Numbered from the stretch's first letter, positions 27,301-38,377 are shown. The stretch: 64,000 nt of DNA from Pedobacter indicus (GCF_003449035.1 NZ_QRGB01000001.1:1426001-1490000); one strand, 5' to 3'. Notes: generated by a model not told the origin, from the sequence alone. Numbers and translations: made by a program.

Positions 27301-29460
27301 ATCAGCTACCAAATTCAAGTTTTTCAAATTCAGGCTATCAACGCTTAGGTTCACCAGCAATTGAGGGTATTGTTCAGTCCAGGTGGCTTGCGCATTCATA
27401 TTAACAGCGATGTTAGGATCAGTACTCAACATATTAGCCAAAATATTTCCTCTGTCTGCCTGAAAATCCAACTTGATATCATGATAGGGATAGCCCATTA
27501 TCTCGGCATTAACAAGCGTTGCACTTCCCTTTGCAACCATCGTTTTTGGATCGAGACCTGTTCCTTCAACATCGGCTAAGAAAGTAATTGCCCCAAAAGT
27601 TGTGTCGTTTTTCAGAAAGCTACCAACATCCAGGTTTTGAATTTGAACTTTTGCACTATAGCTAGTGTCTCGCGCTGCACTATAATTAGCAAGTAAGTCT
27701 GCGTTACCCACGGAAGTGTTCAAATCTAAATTTGTTCTGAAGTTATTCATTCCTCCACGAAATGAACCGGCTAATTTGATGGAATTCGGTATTTCTATAT
27801 CAGGAGGCAATAAGCTTTTTGCAATAAGACGAGTTAAGTCTCGGTTGCTACTCTGGATTGTTTTAATTTTTAAATCTGCGAACAATCGCTCCGGTTCCAT
27901 TGCATTGCGGACAGAACCAGAAATGTTTACATAGGTGTCGTCTAGCGTACTTGCGATAAATCTTCTGATGGTTAGATCTGCTAAAGAGCCGTTAAGGTCT
28001 GCTTCAAGGTTGAAGGTGCGATCAAGAAGCGGCTGCATCACCTCCATTGTGTCCAGTGTAGGAACCAACAGAACAACATCTTTCATGCCGAGGTGACTAT
28101 CATCAACCAATACAGTTAGGTCGATTAACCCCGGGTTTTCACTGATTGCATCGAGAGATGGATAGTTCAGCGTAACTCCACTTTCTAGTTGGGTATTCGG
28201 TGTCTCTAGAATAAAATCTTCCAATAAGACCCCTGTGTTAGTATAGGAAAATTTACTTTCCAGTTTATTGATTTGTAAACCACTCGTATCTCTAAATGTG
28301 AACTTTTGTAGATCGCCAGAAATTGAATCCATCGAGAAATATAGCTCATTAAGGTCGATGTTAAGATTGGAGATGTTCATATGTGCATAATCCAGACCTT
28401 TACGGAGCTTTGGCGACTTATTATCATCATATGCTATGTTTGTGTTTTTGAAGTTGATGTCATCAACATTCACAATCCAATTCATTGAAGTCTCATCTGT
28501 TGATGACGTGTCACGTTCCGGGGTACTAGGTGGTGTTGCTGAGGCAGAAGCCATTGCTAATGCCCCTTCGGTATCTTCTAATAAAAGCTTCTTAATATCT
28601 ATTTTTTCGTTTCTTAGATCAAGGCTGTTAAAATCCACAAGTAAATTTGCAAATTTCAGTTTTGCATCCATTGCCGTTGCTTCATCGGCGTATGAAACAT
28701 CAATGTTTTTAAGCGACACTTCGCCGAGCTTTACATCTGGCAATGCAGCATCTTCACCTGCAACAACCTCAACACCTAGGTCATCCGTAGCGGGCACGGA
28801 AGAGGCTTCTGCAACTTCAGACTGAATAACAACTGTACGAATCCCGTCAATCGTTATTTTCGGGATTTCAAAAAACATCTTTTCAAGGTCAAAAGTTTTT
28901 ATTCGCGTGTCTAGGTGACCCAAATAGAAATCAGCGTCTGTTCCGATAATCTCATCTTTATAGCGTAATTGAATACGATCTAAGTTGATCCGGTCGATGG
29001 AAAATTCCATTGCTGCCGCCGTGTCAGTTGATTCTTCTTGAACCTCCTCTGAAACGAAAGCACGGATAATATAATCGAAGTTAAAAGCGCTATCAGGCAA
29101 TGTTCGGTCAATATTAGCTGTAATGCCCTTGAGGTTCAGCTCATTGATTTCTACTTTATTATTCAGTAATTTTAAGAGACTTATATCAACAGAGAGACTT
29201 TCGCCGGCAAGCAGAGTATCTTGCTTTTGATCTTCAAAATAAACACCTTCTAAAACTAGGAGCTTCGGTAGTTTTAATGAAACTCTTTTTAATTCAACTG
29301 GCGTATCTATTTTAGTCTCTATATAAGATACCACTTTTTGAACAGCGAAGTTCTGTACGGCGGGGATATTAAGTAAAATATAGAGAAGGACAATTAAACC
29401 AATAATAAGCCCCAGCAACCATAAAACAATTCGTAAAGAAATTCTTAAATATTTATTCAA
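24328..29460 (-). CDS. tamB: TamB, translocation and assembly module inner membrane component
   Basis: A 1710-residue protein with one N-terminal membrane helix (residues 5-32, IVLWLLGLIIGLIVLLYILL) and a long beta-helical or groove-like periplasmic part full of DUF490/TamB repeats (for example LNLKGITANIDRTL and GSLNVNDKTKMTI). The C-terminal TamB domain includes GEAQLNAGISPGGNMSLAGTYEVEEGHYNLSFN and VGVSKRLLNDRLKVTVGSNF. Its groove should carry lipids or assembly substrates to TamL. The start is TTG (29460): an upstream in-frame stop and the absence of any ATG in the first 120 codons leave no other choice. A Glu/Gln-rich tail ends the protein. Confidence 0.92.
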   Translation of the reverse strand: MNKYLRISLRIVLWLLGLIIGLIVLLYILLNIPAVQNFAVQKVVSYIETKIDTPVELKRVSLKLPKLLVLEGVYFEDQKQDTLLAGESLSVDISLLKLLNNKVEINELNLKGITANIDRTLPDSAFNFDYIIRAFVSEEVQEESTDTAAAMEFSIDRINLDRIQLRYKDEIIGTDADFYLGHLDTRIKTFDLEKMFFEIPKITIDGIRTVVIQSEVAEASSVPATDDLGVEVVAGEDAALPDVKLGEVSLKNIDVSYADEATAMDAKLKFANLLVDFNSLDLRNEKIDIKKLLLEDTEGALAMASASATPPSTPERDTSSTDETSMNWIVNVDDINFKNTNIAYDDNKSPKLRKGLDYAHMNISNLNIDLNELYFSMDSISGDLQKFTFRDTSGLQINKLESKFSYTNTGVLLEDFILETPNTQLESGVTLNYPSLDAISENPGLIDLTVLVDDSHLGMKDVVLLVPTLDTMEVMQPLLDRTFNLEADLNGSLADLTIRRFIASTLDDTYVNISGSVRNAMEPERLFADLKIKTIQSSNRDLTRLIAKSLLPPDIEIPNSIKLAGSFRGGMNNFRTNLDLNTSVGNADLLANYSAARDTSYSAKVQIQNLDVGSFLKNDTTFGAITFLADVEGTGLDPKTMVAKGSATLVNAEIMGYPYHDIKLDFQADRGNILANMLSTDPNIAVNMNAQATWTEQYPQLLVNLSVDSLNLKNLNLVADDIRYHGRMEVDLPTADPDYLNGDINVVNSLLLYNGERYALDSIKLHSEATDSLKLLNLEAEFMNAMVYGDYKLTQIGTAIKDVVETYYNPTNVVDTTSYDPQTFEFNAELIRSPLIIKIAPALSEMEPITLFGNFASENKSLNARIGAPHILYDSTLVDNVSFDINTADSTLYYAGVIGEVNVSNINLINTLISGDVNNSIVNTGLWIRDTENVNQYHIGAELQAENNDFLFRLKPDGLILNYDQWNIQEGNAIRFGELGIHANDFVLENSGQSLQLQSRDSSRNAPIDAVFSNFRIETFTKFIESETLKLGGAINGDATVDRFESSPVFVSDLTVNDFYFGTDTVGDINIQVDNQRENTFAANISITGNGNDVNLNGDYVSPPEASSTMDFDLNVNRLNMSTLEAFSFGSLRRADGYLNGKLDITGSPDAPRLNGSLLFNNAQLNVSMLNAQFYFDNDAIHFNDRGIAFRDFSIADSVGNTATINGIVGTSTYTDFNFNLALKASDFQVLNSSQVDNDLFYGTLFIDSDLRITGSMESPEVNGSLNVNDKTKMTIVVPDSEPGLAEREGVVKFVDRSDTSSYDLFNQQIAETPQTVTGMDVSLNIGVDRDAEFNVVIDPGTGDALFIKGEAQLNAGISPGGNMSLAGTYEVEEGHYNLSFNMIKRKFDFKQGSTIVWNGEPMAADLNITAGYDIDAAPIDLLENQLAGRNSNYYKQKIPFEVELFITGEMMKPEISFGIDLQDENTGVSQDVTSLVETRLSQIREDESELNKQVFALIILGRFVAENPFSSAAGGSVESMARNSVSELLSAQLNNLAGDLIAGVELNFDLQSTDDYSTGTQQNRTDLNVGVSKRLLNDRLKVTVGSNFEIEGGQPGRQPTNIAGDIALEYQLSRDGRYFLRAFRKNQYEVTLQGQVIETGIGFNINMDYDKFVELFMNAEKLQRHLKEEQEKKNIELMKSAPQQRRRSTQPNDSTNVIQFRAKGAENEN

Positions 29461-29622
29461 CCTAGATCAGTAAAAGTAAAACGTTGTAAAACTAACCAAT
29501 TCCAGTTAAAATAGTTTTAAAATACGCAAATTTGCCAATACATTATCATGTTAGAAATAAACTTTCTATAGAAAAATCAGTCTATATCTTATTAATGTAT
29601 TTTAGATAATAAAATAAAAAAT

Positions 29623-31221
29623 ATGAAACTCCCGACTTTCTTATCTGTATTTCTACTTTTCCACCAATTAATACAACCGATTTTTGCACAAAATATTATC
29701 GAGGCTGATGCGTCTTTACGAGAGGCAATCGTATACGCACAAGGCGCTGAACTGAGGCACGATGTGAAAAATGTGCAGGTTCCGGCCGGCAATTCTGAGA
29801 TAGTGATCAATCGCGTTGCTAAAAATATTCAACCACAAAGTATTCGGGTTTCAAGTAATAGTTCCGAGGTATCCGTTCTATCCGTTTCATTCGAACGGGA
29901 TTATTTACATACAGGTAACAACAAAAGCTCCCTATATCTGGAGATTAAGAAAAAGTATGATGAGGAAAATGCGCTGTATAACGACATCGTCAATCAACGG
30001 AAAAGTGAGGAAAGTACACTTGCGCTCTTAGAGGCCAATAAAAATGTAGGTGGTCAAAATGGTGTGACACCAACCGAAATTGCTAATATGATCAAATATT
30101 ACCGTCAACAGTATAAAGAAATATCAGACCGTATTGTCAGTATAAAGTCCAAAGAAGAGAAACAAAAAGAAGTTGTCGATAAGTTGAAGCAGCAGTTGGA
30201 TGAGTCGGGTGGAGGTGACCAAGATGCCGGTCAGTTAGTTTTAAGGATCAATGCACCGCAGTCCTCAAACGATTCTTTTCATATTGAATACTTTACGAAT
30301 AATGTTTCTTGGTCGCCTTTTTATGAAATACGAGTAGACGACATACAAAATCCGCTGCAGCTGCTTTACAAGGCAAACATTGTGCAAACTACGGGAATCG
30401 ACTGGAAGCAGGTTCGTCTGACTTTTGCAGGTGGTAACCCCCAACAAAACAACAATGTTCCAGAACTGAGTCCATGGCGCTTAAGCTTCAGTAGTCCAAG
30501 GATTATTTCCACTCCAAAACGGATGGCTGCACAGCGCCTTGGAGCTGATAGTGAAAACATACAACAAGTTGCTGCAGCGGCTCCTGCGGATATGGCAGTT
30601 GTTCAAGATAATCAACTGAACTCAAGCTTTGTTGTCGAAATACCCTATGACGTATATTCAAATGGGCAAGCCCAATCAATTCAACTGCAAAGTCATTTGC
30701 TAAATGCAAAATATTCATACACAACGGTACCAAAATATAGCCCGAATGCTTATCTGACAGGGAAAATAATAGATTGGAACGCCTTAAACCTACTTCCTGG
30801 CGAGGCAAACCTGATTGTTGAAAATAATTATGCCGGTACATCTTATATAAACCCTCGCTCGACAGATGACACACTGACATTGAGTTTAGGTAAAGACGAA
30901 CGTATAGTAGCGGAACGTAAGAGGATAGATGAAGAAGGTAGCCGGTCTTTGTTGGGCAATTCACAATCCCGAGAATTTACATATGAAATATCCGTTCGGA
31001 ACTCAAGAAAGGAAGCCGCTGATATTGAAGTGAAAGAGCAATATCCGTTATCCAATGAAAAAGAAATAGAGGTGAAACTGAATGAAATTTCTGATGCGCA
31101 AAACAATCCGGAAAGAGGGGAGCTCACTTGGAATTTACAATTGAAACCGGGCGAAACTAAGAAGTTGATACTGAGCTATACTGTGAAATATCCGAAGGGT
31201 AAGACCCCGGTTGGATTGTAA
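29623..31221 (+). CDS. MuiA-like protein with DUF4139 domain
   Basis: A 532-residue exported protein; the signal peptide ends near QPIFAQ. The N-terminal DUF4140-type domain is ASLREAIVYAQGAELRHDV and following; then comes a coiled coil (about residues 95-195, rich in Lys, Glu, Gln) and a C-terminal DUF4139 domain (SYTTVPKYSPNAYLTGKIIDWNALNLLPGEANLIVENNYAGTSYI). It is named after mucoidy inhibitor A of Vibrio/Shigella-related work; the biochemical role is not established. A stretch around residues 300-330 carries an Ala-rich insert. It is divergent from tamB, sharing a 162-base upstream region, and dnaE follows 38 bases later. Confidence 0.85.
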   Translation: MKLPTFLSVFLLFHQLIQPIFAQNIIEADASLREAIVYAQGAELRHDVKNVQVPAGNSEIVINRVAKNIQPQSIRVSSNSSEVSVLSVSFERDYLHTGNNKSSLYLEIKKKYDEENALYNDIVNQRKSEESTLALLEANKNVGGQNGVTPTEIANMIKYYRQQYKEISDRIVSIKSKEEKQKEVVDKLKQQLDESGGGDQDAGQLVLRINAPQSSNDSFHIEYFTNNVSWSPFYEIRVDDIQNPLQLLYKANIVQTTGIDWKQVRLTFAGGNPQQNNNVPELSPWRLSFSSPRIISTPKRMAAQRLGADSENIQQVAAAAPADMAVVQDNQLNSSFVVEIPYDVYSNGQAQSIQLQSHLLNAKYSYTTVPKYSPNAYLTGKIIDWNALNLLPGEANLIVENNYAGTSYINPRSTDDTLTLSLGKDERIVAERKRIDEEGSRSLLGNSQSREFTYEISVRNSRKEAADIEVKEQYPLSNEKEIEVKLNEISDAQNNPERGELTWNLQLKPGETKKLILSYTVKYPKGKTPVGL

Positions 31222-31227
31222 ATTCGT

Positions 31228-31235
31228 TATATTTG
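31228..31235 (+). promoter_or_regulatory. Possible -7 box upstream of dnaE
   Basis: TATATTTG fits TAnnTTTG 24 bases before the dnaE start, but no well-spaced TTTG lies upstream. dnaE may therefore also be read from the MuiA promoter. Confidence 0.25.
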
Positions 31236-31259
31236 GGATTTTAAAGATATTCCAAAAAT

Positions 31260-34200
31260 ATGCCGAGTTTCTCTCACTTACACGTTCATACTCAATTTTC
31301 GCTTTTAGACGGTGCCGCTGAAATCGGCCGTATGTTTAAAAAAGCTTCGAACGATGGTATGAAAGCCATGGCAATTACGGACCATGGTAATATGTTTGGC
31401 GTTTTTAAATTCGTAGCTGAAGCGGCCAAACATAATGTAAAACCCATTGTAGGTTGTGAATTTTACGTCGTCGAAGATCGCCATGTCAAACAGTTTACAA
31501 AAGAAAAAAAAGACAAACGATACCATCAACTTATGTTGGCCAAGAACCCACAGGGGTATCGTAATCTGGTAAAACTTTGCTCTCTTGGATACATCGAAGG
31601 AGTTTATAGTAAGTGGCCGCGAATTGATAAAGAACTTATTCTAAAATACCATGAAGGTTTGATTGCTACCACCTGTTGTCTGGGAGCAGTTGTGCCACAA
31701 TATATCCTGAACAAATCAGAGGAGGAAGCGGAAGAAGAATTTAAATGGTGGTTAGATCTTTTTGGCGAAGATTTTTATATTGAACTACAACGTCACAATC
31801 TTCCAGAGCAGGAGAAAGTTAATGCCGTCCTGTTAAAGTTCGCCAAGAAATATCAGGTAAAAGTGATTTGTTCGAACGATTCACATTACGTTGATCAAGA
31901 AGACTCTAATGCGCACGATATCTTACTTTGTGTGAATACAGGCGATCTACAAAGTACGCCGATCGCTACAGATGAAGAAGGCGGGAAGGGCTATCGCTTC
32001 GGCTTCCCGAACGATCAGTTTTTCTTTAAAACCCAGGCTGAAATGGCGAGCTTGTTTCACGATATCCCTGAAGCATTAGACAATACCAATGAGATTGTCG
32101 ATAAGGTTGAAACCCTTCAGCTAAAAAGAGATATCATGCTCCCAAACTTTCCACTTCCTGATGAGTTTAAAGTCCATACGGGGCCTGAAGCGGATAAGGA
32201 GAATCAGTGGGAGTACTTAAAACATCTTACATATCTGGGTGCAAAAGAACGCTATCGGGATATTACGCCCGAAGTGCAAGAACGTGTTGATTTTGAGCTC
32301 TTCACGATAAAAACAATGGGTTTTGCCGGCTACTTTCTTATCGTTGCTGATTTCATTAAAGCAGGGAGGGATTTAGGGGTTTTCATAGGACCTGGCAGAG
32401 GTTCCGCAGCCGGATCAGTTGTTGCCTATTGCATAGGAATAACTAATATCGACCCCATTAAATATAATTTGCTTTTTGAGCGTTTTCTGAATCCGGATAG
32501 AAAGTCGATGCCTGATATTGATACTGACTTTGATGATGAAGGACGGCAAAAGGTAATAGATTATGTGGTTGACAAATATGGGAAGAATCAGGTCGCACAG
32601 ATTATCACTTACGGCTCCATGGCTGCAAAGAGTAGTATTAAAGATGTCGCCCGCGTACTTGATCTCCCCTTATCTGAGTCTAATTTTCTGGCTAAGCTTG
32701 TTCCCGATAGACCAGGGACAAACCTCAATAATGTTGTCTTATCGCCTATTGATGACATTAAGAAAAATTACGGACAGGATATCGATAATATTCAGAAACT
32801 ACGGGACTTCTATTCGAAGCCGGATGAGGTCAACGGCAAGGTTCTTAAAGAAGCTCTGATCTTAGAAGGTTCTGTGCGGAACGTAGGCATCCATGCAGCG
32901 GGGATTATTATCGCACCGGAGGATCTGACGAATATTATCCCTGTGTCAACTTCGAAAGAATCGAGCCTCTTCGTGACTCAATACGACGGAAGAGTGATTG
33001 AGGATGCAGGCGTAATCAAAATGGATTTCCTTGGGTTGAAGACGCTAACGATTATTAAGGGTGCTTTAGAGTTAATTAAGGAAAACCATAACGTCGATAT
33101 TTCAATCGATGAAATCCCGCTTGATGACTTAGCGACCTTTGAACTGTACCAGCGTGGAGATACAAATGGTACTTTTCAGTTCGAGAGTGACGGGATGCAG
33201 AAATACTTGAAAGAACTGAAGCCAGATAAGTTTGAAGACCTTATAGCGATGAACGCATTGTACCGACCGGGGCCGATGGATTATATACCGAGCTATATCA
33301 ACCGTAAACACGGTCGGGAGGAGGTCAGTTATGACCTACCCGATATGGAGGAATACCTCTCAGACACTTACGGTATCACAGTCTACCAAGAGCAGGTCAT
33401 GCTCCTATCACAAAAGTTGGCAGATTTTTCTAAAGGTGATGCAGATGTTCTGCGGAAAGCGATGGGTAAAAAAGACCGGAAAACACTTGATAAGCTGAAA
33501 CCTCAGTTTATTGAAAATGCAAAAAAGAAGGGCCACAAAGAAAAAGTACTGGAGAAAATATGGACTGATTGGGAAGCATTTGCATCGTATGCGTTCAATA
33601 AATCTCACTCTACCTGTTATGCATTTGTTGCTTATCAGACGGCTTATTTAAAAGCACACTATCCTTCAGAGTATATGGCGGCCGTTCTGAACAACCAGCA
33701 TAATATTGAGAAGATATCCTTTTTTATGGAAGAATGTCGTAAGATGGGCATAATGGTTCTCGGCCCCGATGTAAATGAGTCAGATCTGCGTTTTTCTGTC
33801 AACAAAAAGGGCGAAATACGATTCGGACTTTCAGGTGTCAAGGGTGTGGGCGATAAGGCGGTAGAAAGCATCATCAGTGAGCGCAAAGAAAATGGTCTTT
33901 ACGCAGATATATATGATTTCGCACGAAGGATGAACTCTAGAACGGTAAATAAAAAGGTTTATGAGAATTTGGTATATAGTGGGGCGTTCGACTGTTTTCA
34001 TTTAAATCGAGCCCAATACTTTCATGTCGTTCCTGGTACGAGTCAAACCGGAATTGATCGTTTAGTGAAATATACAGTGGATCATCAAAATAATGCGAGC
34101 AGTGCTGCGATGTCTCTCTTTGGAGGAACCAGCGATGCCGACATTCCCGAGCCAACTTTAGCAGAATGTGCAGAATGGGATCTTATACTTCGGTTACGAC

Positions 34201-34889
34201 ATGAGAAAGACGTTATTGGGATCTTCCTTACGGGTCACCCGCTAGATAATTACAGCGTAGAAATGAAATATTTCTGTAAGAACACTGTGAAGGATCTTCT
34301 GTTACTCGATCAGGTTAAATCGGCCGATCAAGATCCTGATGTGCTCGCCAAATTCAAGAGTTTAGCAAATAAAGAAATGCTGATCGGGGGGCTAGTATCA
34401 TCAGTAAATCATCGGACGACGAAAACAGGCAGGCCTTTTGGAATCTTTGTTTTTGAAGACTTTACAGATTCTTATGAGATTGCCGTATTTGGTGAAGAAT
34501 ATATAAAATTTAAAGGATTTTTAAATGAAGGATATTTTCTTCAACTGCGTGCGGCCTTTAAACCTAGATTCAGGCAAGAAAACAATTGGGAAGTCAAAAT
34601 CTTAAATATTCAGTTATTGGATGAGCTAAGGGATAAACTCGCCAAACGAGTGACTATTCAATTGTCACTAAATGAAATATCGCCGGCATTTATGTCTGGT
34701 CTAAAGGAAATCGTAGAAAGGAATGCTGAGAGTGAGGGGCAAAAGAATTGCGAGCTCCGTTTTAAAATAATGGATTATGATAATGAAATCCGATTGGATA
34801 TGCCATCCAAAAATATCAGGATTAATCCAGATAATGAATTTATTGAAAGCTTAAAAGGAATAAACATAACAGACTTTTGGTTAAACTAA
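31260..34889 (+). CDS. dnaE: DNA polymerase III alpha subunit
   Basis: A 1209-residue replicative polymerase of the DnaE1 type. The N-terminal PHP domain keeps all the metal-ligand positions I can align: His6/His8/His10, Asp41-His42, Glu67, His89, Cys139/140 and the NDSHY segment. E. coli DnaE has lost most of these. The polymerase active site includes PDIDTDF (418-424), GPGRGSAAGSVVAYC and FAFNKSHSTCYAFVAY. Fingers, beta-clamp-binding region and OB-fold follow. It copies DNA at the fork. Length is close to the usual 1150-1250 for this type. Confidence 0.97.
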   Translation: MPSFSHLHVHTQFSLLDGAAEIGRMFKKASNDGMKAMAITDHGNMFGVFKFVAEAAKHNVKPIVGCEFYVVEDRHVKQFTKEKKDKRYHQLMLAKNPQGYRNLVKLCSLGYIEGVYSKWPRIDKELILKYHEGLIATTCCLGAVVPQYILNKSEEEAEEEFKWWLDLFGEDFYIELQRHNLPEQEKVNAVLLKFAKKYQVKVICSNDSHYVDQEDSNAHDILLCVNTGDLQSTPIATDEEGGKGYRFGFPNDQFFFKTQAEMASLFHDIPEALDNTNEIVDKVETLQLKRDIMLPNFPLPDEFKVHTGPEADKENQWEYLKHLTYLGAKERYRDITPEVQERVDFELFTIKTMGFAGYFLIVADFIKAGRDLGVFIGPGRGSAAGSVVAYCIGITNIDPIKYNLLFERFLNPDRKSMPDIDTDFDDEGRQKVIDYVVDKYGKNQVAQIITYGSMAAKSSIKDVARVLDLPLSESNFLAKLVPDRPGTNLNNVVLSPIDDIKKNYGQDIDNIQKLRDFYSKPDEVNGKVLKEALILEGSVRNVGIHAAGIIIAPEDLTNIIPVSTSKESSLFVTQYDGRVIEDAGVIKMDFLGLKTLTIIKGALELIKENHNVDISIDEIPLDDLATFELYQRGDTNGTFQFESDGMQKYLKELKPDKFEDLIAMNALYRPGPMDYIPSYINRKHGREEVSYDLPDMEEYLSDTYGITVYQEQVMLLSQKLADFSKGDADVLRKAMGKKDRKTLDKLKPQFIENAKKKGHKEKVLEKIWTDWEAFASYAFNKSHSTCYAFVAYQTAYLKAHYPSEYMAAVLNNQHNIEKISFFMEECRKMGIMVLGPDVNESDLRFSVNKKGEIRFGLSGVKGVGDKAVESIISERKENGLYADIYDFARRMNSRTVNKKVYENLVYSGAFDCFHLNRAQYFHVVPGTSQTGIDRLVKYTVDHQNNASSAAMSLFGGTSDADIPEPTLAECAEWDLILRLRHEKDVIGIFLTGHPLDNYSVEMKYFCKNTVKDLLLLDQVKSADQDPDVLAKFKSLANKEMLIGGLVSSVNHRTTKTGRPFGIFVFEDFTDSYEIAVFGEEYIKFKGFLNEGYFLQLRAAFKPRFRQENNWEVKILNIQLLDELRDKLAKRVTIQLSLNEISPAFMSGLKEIVERNAESEGQKNCELRFKIMDYDNEIRLDMPSKNIRINPDNEFIESLKGINITDFWLN

Positions 34890-34914
34890 TGTCAGATTAA
34901 CACAAATCAAAACC

Positions 34915-34944
34915 TTTGGTAAGGTATTTGAATACTTAAGTTTG
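34915..34944 (+). promoter_or_regulatory. Candidate promoter of trxA
   Basis: TTTG at 34915-34918 and TAAGTTTG at 34937-34944 fit the Bacteroidota -33/-7 pattern with an 18-base spacer. A second -7-like box, TAACTTTG, follows directly at 34945-34952. Two AACGTATT copies at 34959 and 34973 lie in the short leader. Confidence 0.45.
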
Positions 34945-35012
34945 TAACTTTGTACTTTAACGTATTGTAAGTAACGTATTTTAAGGAATTGTAAATCGTA
35001 AAATTTAAGAAT

Positions 35013-35330
35013 ATGGCTATTGAAATTACCGACAGCAACTTTGATGAAGTTGTTTTAAAATCTGATAAACCTGTATTGGTTGACTTTTGGGCTGAATGGT
35101 GCGGTCCATGTAGAATGGTTGGACCCGTTGTAGAAGAGTTAGCTCAAGAGTATGATGGAAAGGCTGTTGTAGGAAAGGTGGACGTGGACAATAATCCGGA
35201 CATTTCCGTGAAATTTGGAATTCGTAATATTCCCGCACTATTGTTTTTCAAAGACGGGGAGGTCGTTGATAAACAGATTGGAGCAGTTCCAAAATCAGTT
35301 CTAGCTGAAAAGTTAGAAAAGCAATTATAA
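35013..35330 (+). CDS. trxA: Thioredoxin
   Basis: A 105-residue thioredoxin with the active site WCGPC (Cys30 and Cys33) and the cis-proline in RNIPALLFF. Length and start are those of the classic cytoplasmic protein, and no signal peptide is present. It reduces disulfides of enzymes such as the Bcp peroxidase at 14835. It stands alone with a probable tandem promoter before and a strong terminator after it. Confidence 0.97.
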   Translation: MAIEITDSNFDEVVLKSDKPVLVDFWAEWCGPCRMVGPVVEELAQEYDGKAVVGKVDVDNNPDISVKFGIRNIPALLFFKDGEVVDKQIGAVPKSVLAEKLEKQL

Positions 35331-35360
35331 TAGATATTATTATAATTAGGTTAGCAAGTA

Positions 35361-35394
35361 GCCTGGCTTATTAAAAAATAAGTCAGGCTTTTTT
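35361..35394 (+). terminator. Rho-independent terminator after trxA
   Basis: GCCTGGCTTATT (35361-35372) pairs with AATAAGTCAGGC (35377-35388) through 12 pairs, one of them G-T, around an AAAA loop; six T follow. Confidence 0.9.
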
Positions 35395-35401
35395 ATGGCT
35401 A

Positions 35402-37060
<1,659 letters not shown>

Positions 37061-37134
37061 TTAAAACATCCGGCGTATAAACTAAATCCGCAAAAAAATG
37101 GTTTAATTTATAATAACCTAAATTAAAAAACAAT

Positions 37135-38367
37135 ATGCCAAGACCTCGCATCGCATATCGGTACATTGTCTGGCTTATGCTATCCCTTTCGGTACATACA
37201 GGTTATGCGCAATTCTTTTTCTTGCCTGAAGGTCAGTCAAGACAAAAGGTACCGTTTGAGCTGGTTCATAACCTGATTATAATACCAGTATCCATTAATG
37301 GTGAAGGCCCTTACCATTTTATTTTAGACTCAGGAGTTGGGCCAATTATTCTAACCGATACGGCTATGGTCGATTCACTCTATGAAAGTGACCTTTCTCT
37401 GTTTAAGATTCGTGGAAGAGGGATTGGTTCCGAAGTAGAAGCTTATGTGATGAACAACATGTACCCCTCAATCGGAGCAGCGAAAACCACTGGACTCTCT
37501 TTAGTCTTGCTTCGGAACGACCCTTTTCAATTATCTTCTTATGTTGGAATGCCAATTCATGGAATTATCGGCTCGGATGTCTTCAAGAGCTTCTCTGTCA
37601 AGATAAATTACATCCGAAAACAATTGACCCTTTATCGTCCGGGTGCGAATGTGCGGAAACGAGGCCGGCGAATTTCACTGGAGATTGTCAAAGACAAGCC
37701 CTTTTTACCCGTTACCCTAACAAATGAAAAAGTTACAAAACGCCTCCTATTGTTGCTTGACTCCGGAGCTGGCCATGCCATATCGCTAGAACGCCAAGAA
37801 GCAAACCATGATCTCATCCCCGATAGCACCATTGCAGCCAATCTCGGAGTAGGTCTGAACGGTCCTATCCAAGGGTTAATCGGCAGGTTAAATAACATTG
37901 AGCTGGGCGGATATACATTGGATGACGTGATTACCGCTTATCCTTCATCAGAATTTGAAGATCTGAGACAATTGCTCGGGGATCGTAATGGATCTATCGG
38001 AGGCGAACTGTTAAAGCGTTTTCATGTTTTTATCGACTATGCTGCTAAAGAGATTTATTTAAAAAAGAATAAAAAATTTCACACTCCTTTTGAGCATAAT
38101 ATGTCAGGTATGGAAATCTATGTTGTTGGCAATAATGAGTCCACGCAATTTTTTATCAGTCGGATTGAAGCCAACTCTCCAGCATCGAAGGCCGGTCTTC
38201 AAGTGCACGATGAAATACTTTCCATTAACTTCAAGGATATGTATGCTTATTCACTCGAAGACATTAATAAGTTGATGCATGAGCGGACATCACAACAGAT
38301 TGTTATCGAAATACTCAGAGGGGGTGAGATTTTTTTTAAATTTCTGAATCTGGAACGAAGAATTTGA
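37135..38367 (+). CDS. Exported aspartyl protease-like protein with PDZ domain
   Basis: A 410-residue protein with a signal peptide (ending SVHTGYAQ). Two retropepsin-like halves follow, each with a catalytic-type motif: LDSGVG with Asp65 and LDSGAG with Asp209. The C-terminal 85 residues are a PDZ domain (ISRIEANSPASKAGLQVHDEILSIN). It resembles a group of Bacteroidota periplasmic aspartyl proteases whose targets are not known. DSG in place of the commoner DTG is seen in both halves. It is a single gene that converges, with 10 bases between, on the nitrilase-fusion gene. Confidence 0.87.
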   Translation: MPRPRIAYRYIVWLMLSLSVHTGYAQFFFLPEGQSRQKVPFELVHNLIIIPVSINGEGPYHFILDSGVGPIILTDTAMVDSLYESDLSLFKIRGRGIGSEVEAYVMNNMYPSIGAAKTTGLSLVLLRNDPFQLSSYVGMPIHGIIGSDVFKSFSVKINYIRKQLTLYRPGANVRKRGRRISLEIVKDKPFLPVTLTNEKVTKRLLLLLDSGAGHAISLERQEANHDLIPDSTIAANLGVGLNGPIQGLIGRLNNIELGGYTLDDVITAYPSSEFEDLRQLLGDRNGSIGGELLKRFHVFIDYAAKEIYLKKNKKFHTPFEHNMSGMEIYVVGNNESTQFFISRIEANSPASKAGLQVHDEILSINFKDMYAYSLEDINKLMHERTSQQIVIEILRGGEIFFKFLNLERRI

Positions 38368-38377
38368 TGTAGATAAT

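Noticed and set aside
30503-30964. A 153-codon minus-strand frame inside the MuiA-like gene
   Set aside because: No recognisable protein; the plus-strand frame has DUF4139 conservation over the same bases.
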